From Propioniferax innocua (GTDB lineage Bacteria; Actinomycetota; Actinomycetes; Propionibacteriales; Propionibacteriaceae): 64,000 nucleotides of DNA. The stretch is taken from NCBI RefSeq assembly GCF_006716235.1, contig NZ_VFOR01000001.1, positions 744,001 through 808,000 on the forward strand, given 5' to 3'. Below are positions 24,716 to 33,496 of this stretch, piece by piece (position 1 is the stretch's first letter; each line of letters opens with the position of its first letter). The translations under genes and the position numbers were made by a program. The notes beneath the pieces are model-generated. The model did no database searches. It was given only the letters and a program-made list of their open reading frames with translations, and was not told the origin of the DNA.

Positions 24716-26091
24716 ACCTGCGTTTCTGAGGTCACGGCTCCGGTATCACCCGGAGGCCTTTCGAAATGGTCGGCCAGTTCCGGCGATTCGGCGTGCAGCA
24801 TGCGCACCACGGTCAGATGCATCCAGGCCATGGAGATCGCGGTGAGCACGAACAGTACGAAGAAGGTGCTGGTCGGAAAACCGCTCCACTGCTTGGTGTA
24901 GGCGAACAGGGGCGGCAGGATGAAACCGCCGAGCCCGCCGAGCATACCGACGAGGCCACCGACCGCACCGACGTTCTGGGGGAAGTACTCCGGAATGTGC
25001 TTGTAGACTGCGGCCTTGCCGATGCCCATGGCGCAGGCCATGAGGAAGACCAGGAGCACGAACGGCACCAATCCGATCTCGTAGGCCAGGTGCTCGGTGG
25101 CCGAACCATCGGCGTGGTTGATCACGATGTGCCCGTTCGGCATCATCAGCACACCACTGGCCACCAGCATCAGCGCAAAGGTCAGGTACATGGCACGACG
25201 GGCGCCCCATGCGTCGGAGATCCATCCACCGAGCGGACGCAACAACGAGGCCGGGAAGATGAACGTCGCGGTGAGCAGACCCGCGGTCCCCAGGGACACC
25301 CCGAAGTTGTCCATGTAGTACTTCGGCAGCCAGGCCGAAAGTGCCACGTAGGCACCGAAGACGACCACGTAATACAGGCTGAACCGCCACACGCGGACCT
25401 CCCGCAGAGGCGCCATCATCTCGCCGAGCGGCCTTCCCTGCCCAGCCATGCGGTCCTGACGTGGAGTCACGAACACCATGAGCACCACGAGCACGAGCAG
25501 CACCACGGTGTAGATCACCGGGATGATGCGCCATCCACCGGGGATCACACCGAAGTAGGTGGCACCCGCCGTCGAGGCGATCAGCACCGGACCGATGAAC
25601 TTCGTGGCCGACGCGCCCACGTTTCCGGCGCCGAACAGTCCCAGGGCGAACCCCTGTCGGTGCTTGGGGAACCACGCGGAGTTCCACGCCGTGCCCGAGG
25701 TGAACGAGTTCCCGGCGAATCCCACGAGAAAGGCGAGCACCAGGATCATCGCGTAGTTCTGCGCGAAGGACACCGCCAAGGAGGCCACCGCCGAGAACAC
25801 CATGATGACGAGCATCACGCGTCGACCACCGAAGCGGTCCGTGAGGATTCCTGCTGGCAGACGCCACATCGAGCCATTGAGGATCGCCACGGCACTGATC
25901 CAGGACAGCTCGGAGTCGGTCAGCCCGAACTCCTCCTGGATCGGTTTGCCCAGGATGCCGAACATCAGCCAGACCGCGAACATCACGGTGAACGAGATGG
26001 TCGACATCGTCAGTACGGCATTGGCGCCGTGCGGAGTCTCCTGCATCGCTCCAGCAGGTTGCGTTCCTGCCGGTTGCGAGGAATCGGTCAT
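24712..26091 (-). CDS. narK1: NarK1-type nitrate transporter (MFS)
   Basis: 459 residues, about 12 membrane spans. Signature helices: GAGNVGASATKFIGP near residue 155 and GIGKAAVYKHIPEYFPQ in the second half, with NGSMWRLPAGILTDRFGGRR in helix 2 giving the substrate-binding Arg. NarK1 members are nitrate/proton symporters, useful to start nitrate respiration. An AGGAG site lies 9 nt before the ATG. It follows narI by 3 nt and overlaps narK2. The N-terminus is a Thr/Gln/Pro-rich cytosolic tail of about 25 residues. Confidence 0.9.
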   Translation of the reverse strand: MTDSSQPAGTQPAGAMQETPHGANAVLTMSTISFTVMFAVWLMFGILGKPIQEEFGLTDSELSWISAVAILNGSMWRLPAGILTDRFGGRRVMLVIMVFSAVASLAVSFAQNYAMILVLAFLVGFAGNSFTSGTAWNSAWFPKHRQGFALGLFGAGNVGASATKFIGPVLIASTAGATYFGVIPGGWRIIPVIYTVVLLVLVVLMVFVTPRQDRMAGQGRPLGEMMAPLREVRVWRFSLYYVVVFGAYVALSAWLPKYYMDNFGVSLGTAGLLTATFIFPASLLRPLGGWISDAWGARRAMYLTFALMLVASGVLMMPNGHIVINHADGSATEHLAYEIGLVPFVLLVFLMACAMGIGKAAVYKHIPEYFPQNVGAVGGLVGMLGGLGGFILPPLFAYTKQWSGFPTSTFFVLFVLTAISMAWMHLTVVRMLHAESPELADHFERPPGDTGAVTSETQV

Positions 26092-26094
26092 ATC

Positions 26095-26880
26095 TCAACG
26101 CTCCTTGGAGAGAGTGCGGCGGCTGTGGGTTGCGGAGTCATTGTCCCGGGTTCCGATGGGGTCCCAACCTCGACGATGCACCGGCGCACTGTTGAGCGGA
26201 CGCGAGTCACGAGAGCGGTAGACGACATAGGGGCGGAAGAGGTAACCGACCGGCGCCGAGAAGGCATGCACCAAGCGGGTGAACGGCCAGACCGCGAAGA
26301 GCGTCATCGCGACCAGCACGTGGATCTGGAACGGCACGGTCGCCGACGCCATGGCATCGATCTGTGGCTGCAGCACCCACAGAGAACGCCACCAGACAGA
26401 CACGGTCTCGCGATAGTTGTGCTCGGAGCCGTCGGCCGCCTGCGCGCCGAAGAAGGTGGCGAACAGCCCCATCACGATGGCTCCCACCAAGAACAGGTAC
26501 ATGACCTTGTCATTGACCGTCGTGGCCTTGAACACCGGTCCGGTCAATCGCCGGCGGGCCACCAGCAGGATGATTCCGACCAAGGTGCACACCCCGGCCA
26601 GACCACCGACGAAGAAGGCCACCAGATGGTAGGCGTGTTGGCTGAATCCGATCGCATCGGTCCAGGCCTTGGGGACCAGCAGGCCCATCGCATGCCCACC
26701 CACCACGACGAGGATGCCGAAATGGAACAGCGGCGAGGCGATGCGCAGAAGGCGCCCCTCGTACAGCTGCGACGATCGGGTCGTCCACCCGAACTGGTCA
26801 TGGCGCCAGCGCCACACGAGCCCCACCACCAGAATCGCGAACGTCACATAGGGGTAGATGCCCCACAACAGGAAATCCAT
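26095..26880 (-). CDS. narI: Respiratory nitrate reductase gamma subunit
   Basis: 261 residues from ATG 26880 (AGGAAGACGGAG upstream); an in-frame extension to 26913 overlaps narJ. It is the membrane cytochrome b of nitrate reductase, taking electrons from menaquinol. Five hydrophobic spans are visible, with heme-ligand histidines in SPLFHFGILVVVGGHAMG and the later PFQIHVLVAMTLFAVWPFTRLVHAFS. The C-terminal tail is longer and more basic than in E. coli. Works with NarG and NarH on the cytoplasmic face. Confidence 0.93.
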   Translation of the reverse strand: MDFLLWGIYPYVTFAILVVGLVWRWRHDQFGWTTRSSQLYEGRLLRIASPLFHFGILVVVGGHAMGLLVPKAWTDAIGFSQHAYHLVAFFVGGLAGVCTLVGIILLVARRRLTGPVFKATTVNDKVMYLFLVGAIVMGLFATFFGAQAADGSEHNYRETVSVWWRSLWVLQPQIDAMASATVPFQIHVLVAMTLFAVWPFTRLVHAFSAPVGYLFRPYVVYRSRDSRPLNSAPVHRRGWDPIGTRDNDSATHSRRTLSKER

Positions 26881-26890
26881 CTCCGTCTTC

Positions 26891-27586
26891 CTAACGCCGA
26901 CCGGTCGGTTCAATGGGCAGGGTTTCGGTCCCCGCGGGGGCGAGGCCGACGAGTTCGGTCGGGGGTTCCCCCGAGTTCATGCCGGAAACGTCCCGACGCA
27001 CCAGCTTCTGAGCTTCCTCACGTGTCGCTGGCAGGTCTCCGGGCAGAGTGCGGCAGACGGCCAGCACGGCTCCTGCATGCGGCAGATCATCCCGCATCAA
27101 GGCGAAACGCATCAGCTCCACGGCACCACGGTGATCGGTGAGCAGCTGTCGCCCTCGCTCCAGATCATGAGCCGCGAACTCCAATACCATCGGCAGGAAG
27201 TCGGGCAGTTCACCGTGCAGATCGACCCACAGGCCGGAATCCCGGTACACCTGCTTGAAACGGACCAAGGACTCACCACGACGTCGCGTGTCCCCGTCGA
27301 GCCAGAAGGTGAGATGCAATGCGTGTCGCCGGGAATGATCGAACTCCGCCACGTGGTACGTCTGTGCATCGGTCAGCCCCCGCTCACGCAGATGGGTCAT
27401 CAGGGGTGCCAGATCATGAGCCGCACCGGCTGTATCGGCGACCTGCTCGAGCACATCCAGATGGTCGAACAGGTCCGGCGTCGGATACATGAGCAGCTGC
27501 GACACCACGCGGTACAACGCCGAATGATCCGGCGTGGGATCGTCCGGCGTCGGGGTCAAGCGAGAAAGGAACGACCGAACGCTCAT
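26891..27586 (-). CDS. narJ: Nitrate reductase assembly chaperone
   Basis: 231 residues. It is a TorD/NarJ-type chaperone that helps insert the molybdenum cofactor and holds NarGH before membrane attachment; it is not part of the final enzyme. Seen: SALYRVVSQLLMYPTP, FDHSRRHALHLTFWLDGDTR (the family's HS-x-x-HALHL motif), RRGESLVRFKQVYRDSGLW and LPDFLPMVLEFAA. The start overlaps the narH stop (ATGA), and narI follows after 10 nt. Confidence 0.93.
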   Translation of the reverse strand: MSVRSFLSRLTPTPDDPTPDHSALYRVVSQLLMYPTPDLFDHLDVLEQVADTAGAAHDLAPLMTHLRERGLTDAQTYHVAEFDHSRRHALHLTFWLDGDTRRRGESLVRFKQVYRDSGLWVDLHGELPDFLPMVLEFAAHDLERGRQLLTDHRGAVELMRFALMRDDLPHAGAVLAVCRTLPGDLPATREEAQKLVRRDVSGMNSGEPPTELVGLAPAGTETLPIEPTGRR

Positions 27587-29241
27587 GACCGCCCCTCGGT
27601 TCCACGCACCGGAGACTCGTTGCCATCCCAGTTGAGCAGGTTGACGCGACCATCACGCAGCGAATCACCCGAGGCACCGGTCTCGGCGGTCTGACGATTC
27701 TTCAACGCCTGATAGGTCTCCATCGCCACCGGCATGGGGCGCCCCGAGCCCTCCCCGAACACCTCGTTCTCGTACATGCCCGGGCCACCGTCGAAGTCCA
27801 GCGAACATCCCATCTCCTCGAGGTCATGCGCCTGTTCGGTATGGGCCTTCGGGATGACGTAACGCTCGTTGTACTTGGCGATGGCCAGCAGCCGGTACAT
27901 CTCCTGAACCTCAGCACCGGTCATCCCCACCTGCTGTGCGATCGACTCATCACGCTCCTGCCCGAGCGTCACATTGCGCATGTAGGAGCGCATGGCGGCC
28001 AGACGGAACAGCACCCGGTCGACCTCATCGGTGTCACCTGCTGTGAACAGCTCGGCCAGATACTCCACGGGGATACGCAGGGCATCGATCGCGCCGAACA
28101 GCACGCCGGGATCCTCGGCGTCATGCCCCTCCTCGGCGAGCAGATCCACCACCGGTGAGAGCGGCGGGATGTACCACACCATCGGCATCGTCCGATACTC
28201 CGGATGCAGTGGGAGAGCCACCCGGAACTTCTTCGCCAGCTTGTAGACCGGAGAACGCTTCGCCGCTTCCAGCCAGTCCTCGGGGATTCCCTGTTCCCGC
28301 GCCAATCGCTGGATCTCGGGGTCGTCCGGGTCGAGCATCAGATCCAGCTGCGCCTGATGCAGATCCTTCTCGTCGGGCACCGAGGCCGCCTCGGTGACCT
28401 TGTCGGCGTCATAGAGGAAGACGCCGATGTAACGGAGACGGCCCACGCAGGTCTCTGCACACACAGTGGGCAGCCCCACCTCGATACGCGGATAGCAGAA
28501 CGTGCACTTCTCGGCCTTACCGGTCCGATGGTTGAAGTAGATCTTCTTGTACGGACATCCGGTGATGCACTGACGCCACCCCCGGCACTTGTCCTGATCG
28601 ACCAACACGATCCCATCCTCGCTGCGCTTGTAGATCGCGCCCGAGGGGCACGACGCCATGCAGGAGGGGTTCAGGCAGTGCTCGCAGATGCGCGGCAGGT
28701 GGAACATGAAGGTCTTCTCGTAGGTGAACTTGAGCTTCATGCCGTTCTCCTCGCGGAGCTTCTGCACCACGGGATCCTGCTGGCCGTGCTCGGTGAGCCC
28801 ACCCAGGTCGTCATCCCAGTTGGATGACCACTCGATCTTCATGTCGTCACCGGTGATGAGGCTCTTGGGGCGAGCCACCGGGAAGTCGTCGCCGAGCGGC
28901 GCATCGATCAGGTTCTGGTAGTCATACGTCCACGGCTCGTAGTAGTCGTCCAGCTCGGGTTGGACGGGAGAGGCGAAGATCCCGAACAGCTTCTGCAGCC
29001 GATTTCCCGACTTCAGCTGCAGCCGTCCGCGTCGATTCAGCTTCCAGCCGCCCTGCCACTTCTCCTGGTCCTCATAACGCCGTGGGTACCCCTGACCAGG
29101 GCGCGTCTCGACGTTGTTGAACCACACGTACTCGGTTCCGGCACGGTTCGTCCACGCCTGCTTGCAGGTGACCGAACAGGTGTGGCATCCGATGCATTTG
29201 TCGAGATTCATCACCATCCCGACCTGACACATGATCCGCAT
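27583..29241 (-). CDS. narH: Respiratory nitrate reductase beta subunit (iron-sulfur)
   Basis: 552 residues from ATG 29241, within TGATG of the narG stop. The electron-transfer subunit between NarI and NarG. Cysteine groups for four clusters: MNLDKCIGCHTCSVTCKQAW, ICEHCLNPSCMASCPSGAIY, CRGWRQCITGCPYKKIYFN (the Trp marks the [3Fe-4S] site) and CTFCYPRIEVGLPTVCAETC. Length is slightly greater than the E. coli protein (512). The frame remains open to 29661 but that overlaps narG. Confidence 0.95.
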   Translation of the reverse strand: MRIMCQVGMVMNLDKCIGCHTCSVTCKQAWTNRAGTEYVWFNNVETRPGQGYPRRYEDQEKWQGGWKLNRRGRLQLKSGNRLQKLFGIFASPVQPELDDYYEPWTYDYQNLIDAPLGDDFPVARPKSLITGDDMKIEWSSNWDDDLGGLTEHGQQDPVVQKLREENGMKLKFTYEKTFMFHLPRICEHCLNPSCMASCPSGAIYKRSEDGIVLVDQDKCRGWRQCITGCPYKKIYFNHRTGKAEKCTFCYPRIEVGLPTVCAETCVGRLRYIGVFLYDADKVTEAASVPDEKDLHQAQLDLMLDPDDPEIQRLAREQGIPEDWLEAAKRSPVYKLAKKFRVALPLHPEYRTMPMVWYIPPLSPVVDLLAEEGHDAEDPGVLFGAIDALRIPVEYLAELFTAGDTDEVDRVLFRLAAMRSYMRNVTLGQERDESIAQQVGMTGAEVQEMYRLLAIAKYNERYVIPKAHTEQAHDLEEMGCSLDFDGGPGMYENEVFGEGSGRPMPVAMETYQALKNRQTAETGASGDSLRDGRVNLLNWDGNESPVRGTEGRS

Positions 29242-32200
29242 CAGTACTGAACCTCCTGGCTGCGCTTGCGGACGACCGCCACGATGTCGCGCTGAACACC
29301 GGTCGGGCCGAGATAGTTGAACGCGTACGCCAGCTGGGCATACCCGCCGATGAGATGGGTGGGTTTGAGCAGGATGCGAGTGACGGAGTTGTGAATGCCG
29401 CCTCGGCGTCCGGTCGCTTCCGACTTGGGAGTGTCCACGGTGCGTTCCTGCGCGTGAGGCACGTAAGCCACTCCCGCAGGAAGTCGTGGTGTCACGACGG
29501 CACGGGCCACGAACACGCCGTTGGTGTTGACGCACTCGACCCAGTCGTTGTCCTTGACGTCGATGGCTTCGGCGTCCTCGACGCTCATCCAGCACTGCGG
29601 ACCGCCGCGGCTCAAGGACAGCATGAACAGGTTGTCCTGGTACTCCGAGTGGATGGCCCACTTGTTGTGCACCGTCAGATACCGCAGGGCCACCTCGCGT
29701 TCGCCCCGACTGTTGATCTCCGGCTCACCGTACATCCGTGTCATGTTCAACGGTGGCCGGTAGGTCGGCATCTGCTCACCGACATCGATGAGCCAGTCGT
29801 GGTCGAGGAAGAAGTGCATCCGTCCGGTCAACGTGTGCCATGGCTTCTTGCGCTCCACGTTGATGCTGAATCCGGTGTAGCGACGACCACCGGTCTCCGA
29901 CCCGGACCACTCCGGCGAGGTGATGACCGGCTGGGGCGAGGCCTGGGTGTCGGCGAAGGTGATGCGGCGTTCCTCCGACCCCTCCGAGAGGTCGGCGAGC
30001 TCGACACCGGTCTTCGTCTCCAGATCCTTGAACGCCTGCGTCGCGACAGCACCGTTCGTCGTCCCCGAGAACATGAGGATCGCCTCGGCCATGCGTTCAT
30101 CGGTGTTCATCGCCGGACGCCCCTCGGCCGGGCCGCTGTCATAGACGCCGAACATCGAGCCGAGTCGTTCGACGTTCTCGGTCATGTCGAACTTGATGTT
30201 CTTGACCGTGAACCCGAGCTTCTCCGCCAACGGGCCGACCGACGCGAACTTGTCCACCAAGGCGGTGTAGTCACGCTCGACGACAGCCAGGACCGGCATG
30301 TCCTTGCCCGGGACCGGTTTGCGCCCCTCGGCCTTCCAATCACGTGAGACGCCACCGGGCTGAGCGATCTGGCCGGGGGTGTCATGCTGCAGCGGAACAG
30401 CGACGATGTCCTTGCGCGTGCCAAGATGTTTACGCGCGAACACCGAGATGCGCTCGAGCAGAAGCCGGAACAACTGGTAGTCCGTCTTCGCCTCCCACGG
30501 CGGATCGATGGCCGGGGTGAACGCATGCACATAGGGGTGCATGTCCGTTGCGGAGAGGTCGTACTTCTCGTACCACGTCGCGGCGGGGAACACGATGTCC
30601 GACAACAACGTGGTGGAGGTCATCCGAAAATCGGCGCTGACCAGCAGATCCAGCTTGCCCTCGGGAGCGTCCTCATGCCACGTGACGTCCTTGGGGCGCT
30701 GATCGGCACCGTGGTCGTTCGGCAGAGTGTTGTGGTGGGTCCCCAGCAGATGGCGGAGGAAATACTCGTTGCCCTTCGCGCTGGACCCGAACAGGTTGGA
30801 CCGCCACAGGATGAGGTTCCGCGGCCAGTTCTCGGGCGCATCCACATCCTCGACCGCCCCTTTGAGGCGTCCCTCGTGCAGCTGTGCCGCAATCCAGTCC
30901 TGCACCGATTCGGCCTCTCCGGCCTCCACAGCGGCCTCGGCCTCCTCCGCCAGCTCCAGCGGGTTGCGGTCGAACTGTGGATAGAACGGCATCCAGCCCT
31001 GCCGCCACGACCGAACCAGCGCATCGGCCGAGTGGGTCCCGTCCAACGATCCGGTCGAGAGCGGCGAGGTCAGCGCGTCGGCGGAGAGCCCGTCGGTGCG
31101 CCACTGATCGGTGTGCATGTACCAGTACCCCGTGCCGATCACGGTGCGCGGTGGCCGCTGCCAGTCCATCGCATTGGCGATGTTGAACCAGCCGACCATC
31201 GGGCGGCACTTCTCCTGGCCGACGTAATGGGCCCATCCGCCGCCATTGCGCCCGATACAACCGGTGAGCATCAACAAGGCCATGACCGCGCGGTACATCG
31301 TGTCCGCGTGGTACCAGTGGCAGAGACCGGCCCCCATGATGACCATCGAGCGGCCTTCCGACTCCTCCGAGTTCGAGGCGAATTCGCGGGCGATGCGCGT
31401 CACGGTGTCGGCGGGGACCGAGGTGATCTCCTCCTGCCAGGCAGGCGTGTAGGGCCGGGTCGCATCGTCGTACCCCGTCGGCCAGTCCCCCGGCAGCCCA
31501 TCGCGCCCGACGCCGTACTGCGCCAGCATCAGGTCCAGCACGGTGCAGACCATGTGCTCACCCACACGACGGGTCGGCACCCCGCGTCGCAGGACGCTGC
31601 CCTCACCGCGGGGGTCTTCGAAGCAGGCCACCGACAACTCCACGTTCTCGGTGCTGTGGTCGTACATGCTCAGAGCCGGATCCACGTCCCCCAGCTCGAG
31701 GTTCCACTTGCCCTTGTCATCCTCGTTGTAGCGGAAGCCGAGCGACCCGTTCGGCACTGCAACATCACCGGCGGCTTCGTCCCAGACCACAGTCTTGAAC
31801 GCCGGGTCACTGCCCTCGATACCGAGGTCAGCGGCGGTGAGGAACTTGGCCGGCACATACCCTTGGCCATCCGGGGAGGGCTGCAGCCGCACCAGATGCG
31901 GCAGGTCGGTGTACTGCTTGGTGTAGTCGACGAAATAGGGAACCTGCCGGTCGACGAAGAACTCCTTGAGCACCACGTGCCCCATGGCCATGGCCAGTGC
32001 CGCATCGCTGCCCGCCTGTGCGGGGAGCCACTCGTCGGCGAACTTCGTGTTGTCCGCGTAGTCGGGGCTGACCGTGACCACCTTGGTCCCCCGGTATCGC
32101 ACCTCGGTCATCCAGTGCGCGTCGGGGGTACGGGTCAGGGGCACGTTCGATCCCCACATCATCAGGTAGGTGGCGTCCCACCAGTCCCCGGATTCAGGCA

Positions 32201-32945
32201 CATCGGTCTGGTCTCCGAAGACCTGCGGGCTGGCGACGGGAAGATCCGCGTACCAGTCGTAGAACGATGCCATCGCACCACCCAGGAGGTGGTTGAAGCG
32301 CGTGCCCGCCGCATGTGAGACCGGACTCATCGCCGGAATGGGAGAGAAGGAGACGATGCGGTCCGGGCCCCACGTGCGGATCGTGTGCACATACGACGCC
32401 GCGGTGATCTCCAGCGCCTCGTCCCACGAGAGCCGGACGAGCCCACCCTTACCGCGCGCCTGCTGGTAACGGCGACGCTTCTCCGGATCGGCCTGGATCT
32501 CGGCCCATGCCTCCACCGGGTCCCCGAGTCGACGTCGAGCCTCCCGATACATCTCGATCAGCACCTGACGCCCGTACGGGTACTTCACTCGCGTGGGCGA
32601 GTACGTGTACCAGGAGAACGCCGCACCGCGAGGGCAACCCCGCGGCTCGTACTCGGGGCTGTCCGGCCCGACGCTCGGGTAGTCGGTCTGCTGCGACTCC
32701 CACGTGATGATGCCGTCCTTGACATACACCTTCCAGGAGCAGGAGCCCGTGCAGTTCACGCCGTGGGTGGAGCGCACCACCTTGTCATGACTCCAACGAT
32801 CCCGGTAGAAGACGTCCCCCTGACGCCCGCCCTCCACGAAGACTGCGCGCCCGTCATCAGTGCGCGGCGCGCGACTGAAGAACGTCCCCAGCTTCAATAG
32901 AGCATCCACCCCGGGGCCGTCGGGCCTGGTCACCGAATCCGCCAT
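29241..32945 (-). CDS. narG: Respiratory nitrate reductase alpha subunit
   Basis: 1234 residues. Catalytic subunit, nitrate to nitrite at a Mo-bis-MGD centre on the cytoplasmic side. The FS0 cluster site HGVNCTGSCSWKVYVKDG uses His plus three Cys; the Mo-ligand region is FYDWYADLPVASPQVFGDQT followed by DVPESGDWWDATYLMMWGSN, closely matching E. coli NarG around Asp222. GWAHYVGQEKCRP and CHWYHADTMYRA are later conserved blocks. No twin-arginine signal is present. ATG 32945 has GAGGCGG about 6 nt upstream. First gene of narGHJI-narK1-narK2. Confidence 0.97.
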   Translation of the reverse strand: MADSVTRPDGPGVDALLKLGTFFSRAPRTDDGRAVFVEGGRQGDVFYRDRWSHDKVVRSTHGVNCTGSCSWKVYVKDGIITWESQQTDYPSVGPDSPEYEPRGCPRGAAFSWYTYSPTRVKYPYGRQVLIEMYREARRRLGDPVEAWAEIQADPEKRRRYQQARGKGGLVRLSWDEALEITAASYVHTIRTWGPDRIVSFSPIPAMSPVSHAAGTRFNHLLGGAMASFYDWYADLPVASPQVFGDQTDVPESGDWWDATYLMMWGSNVPLTRTPDAHWMTEVRYRGTKVVTVSPDYADNTKFADEWLPAQAGSDAALAMAMGHVVLKEFFVDRQVPYFVDYTKQYTDLPHLVRLQPSPDGQGYVPAKFLTAADLGIEGSDPAFKTVVWDEAAGDVAVPNGSLGFRYNEDDKGKWNLELGDVDPALSMYDHSTENVELSVACFEDPRGEGSVLRRGVPTRRVGEHMVCTVLDLMLAQYGVGRDGLPGDWPTGYDDATRPYTPAWQEEITSVPADTVTRIAREFASNSEESEGRSMVIMGAGLCHWYHADTMYRAVMALLMLTGCIGRNGGGWAHYVGQEKCRPMVGWFNIANAMDWQRPPRTVIGTGYWYMHTDQWRTDGLSADALTSPLSTGSLDGTHSADALVRSWRQGWMPFYPQFDRNPLELAEEAEAAVEAGEAESVQDWIAAQLHEGRLKGAVEDVDAPENWPRNLILWRSNLFGSSAKGNEYFLRHLLGTHHNTLPNDHGADQRPKDVTWHEDAPEGKLDLLVSADFRMTSTTLLSDIVFPAATWYEKYDLSATDMHPYVHAFTPAIDPPWEAKTDYQLFRLLLERISVFARKHLGTRKDIVAVPLQHDTPGQIAQPGGVSRDWKAEGRKPVPGKDMPVLAVVERDYTALVDKFASVGPLAEKLGFTVKNIKFDMTENVERLGSMFGVYDSGPAEGRPAMNTDERMAEAILMFSGTTNGAVATQAFKDLETKTGVELADLSEGSEERRITFADTQASPQPVITSPEWSGSETGGRRYTGFSINVERKKPWHTLTGRMHFFLDHDWLIDVGEQMPTYRPPLNMTRMYGEPEINSRGEREVALRYLTVHNKWAIHSEYQDNLFMLSLSRGGPQCWMSVEDAEAIDVKDNDWVECVNTNGVFVARAVVTPRLPAGVAYVPHAQERTVDTPKSEATGRRGGIHNSVTRILLKPTHLIGGYAQLAYAFNYLGPTGVQRDIVAVVRKRSQEVQY

Positions 32946-32981
32946 GGTCAACCGCCTCACATCCAGCTCACCGTCGAGAGA

Positions 32982-32997
32982 GGAACATATATGTCCC
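32982..32997. promoter_or_regulatory. Palindromic operator candidate in the nar leader
   Basis: GGAACATATATGTCCC is a 16-bp inverted repeat with a single mismatched pair and an AT-rich centre in GC-rich DNA. It lies between the likely -10 box and the narG start, about where a repressor would block transcription. It does not match the FNR or NarL consensus. The protein that binds it is unknown. Confidence 0.55.
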
Positions 32998-33011
32998 AGA
33001 GAGCCACTGTA

Positions 33012-33039
33012 AAACTACCAGTAGCGGGAGACGTGTCAA
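33012..33039 (-). promoter_or_regulatory. Likely sigma-70-type promoter of the nar operon
   Basis: On the minus strand TTGACA (33034-33039) and TAGTTT (33012-33017) are 16 nt apart. Transcription would begin near 33005, leaving a leader of about 60 nt with the palindrome at 32982-32997 inside it. This is the best -35/-10 pair seen in the window. Confidence 0.6.
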
Positions 33040-33101
33040 GGGGCGACGCAGGCCCGGATCGAACCATTTTCAGCGGGCCGACGAGCACCTGCCACACCGG
33101 G

Positions 33102-33347
33102 TCACACCCCGATCCGCTGAAGCCTTCCCGCCACCTCATGCGCATCCTCACCCCGCGCCACGCACAGCCCGAGGATGAATGCGCTCACCGGCACCATCGG
33201 GCGCATACCCGAATGTGCGATCTCGCGGGAGAGATCATGGATCAACTCGACGTCGACCAGATCCGGATCGACCCCCACCTCCGCACAGCCAGCATGCAGC
33301 CATCGATCCCATTCATGCAGATCGTCACGAGTCGTCCGGTCGGCCAT
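33102..33347 (-). CDS. DUF6457 small protein, nitrate reductase neighbour
   Basis: 81 residues from ATG 33347: LHEWDRWLHAGCAEVGVDPD, LVDVELIHDLSREIAHSGMR, PMVPVSAFILGLCVARGEDA. This matches DUF6457, a small actinobacterial family often found by molybdopterin-guanine dinucleotide genes. Its role is untested; the position directly upstream of narG and its own link with Mo-cofactor genes suggest help in cofactor handling (inference). 156 nt separate it from narG, and that gap holds a separate promoter, so it is probably transcribed on its own as well. Confidence 0.75.
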   Translation of the reverse strand: MADRTTRDDLHEWDRWLHAGCAEVGVDPDLVDVELIHDLSREIAHSGMRPMVPVSAFILGLCVARGEDAHEVAGRLQRIGV

Positions 33348-33483
33348 GGCCACCCCCAAGGTTGAATATCCGCCCACGAGCCCTCCCGGAGCGCTTCACA
33401 CGCGAGAGACGGGCAGCTCCCCTGAATTTACCACATATTGATCGTTAATTTGCTGTCGGTTCGGTCCCTCCGGTCACTGGGTC

Positions 33484-33489
33484 TAAAGT
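33484..33489 (+). promoter_or_regulatory. -10 box of a leaderless promoter for the acyl-CoA synthetase
   Basis: TAAAGT, followed by 7 nt and GTG 33497. The first in-frame GTG (33488) overlaps this box, so 33497 is the better start. Confidence 0.48.
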
Positions 33490-33496
33490 GGGGAGG

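Noticed and set aside
24766-27141. 791-codon open frame on the plus strand
   Set aside because: It is antisense to narK1, narK2 and narI; the translation is low-complexity and His/Glu/Arg-rich, the usual mirror of GC-rich genes.
30384-32318. 644-codon open frame on the plus strand
   Set aside because: Antisense to narG, with no domain and composition typical of a shadow frame.
32982-32997. The nar palindrome as an FNR box
   Set aside because: It lacks the TTGAT-N4-ATCAA pattern and lies downstream of the expected transcript start.
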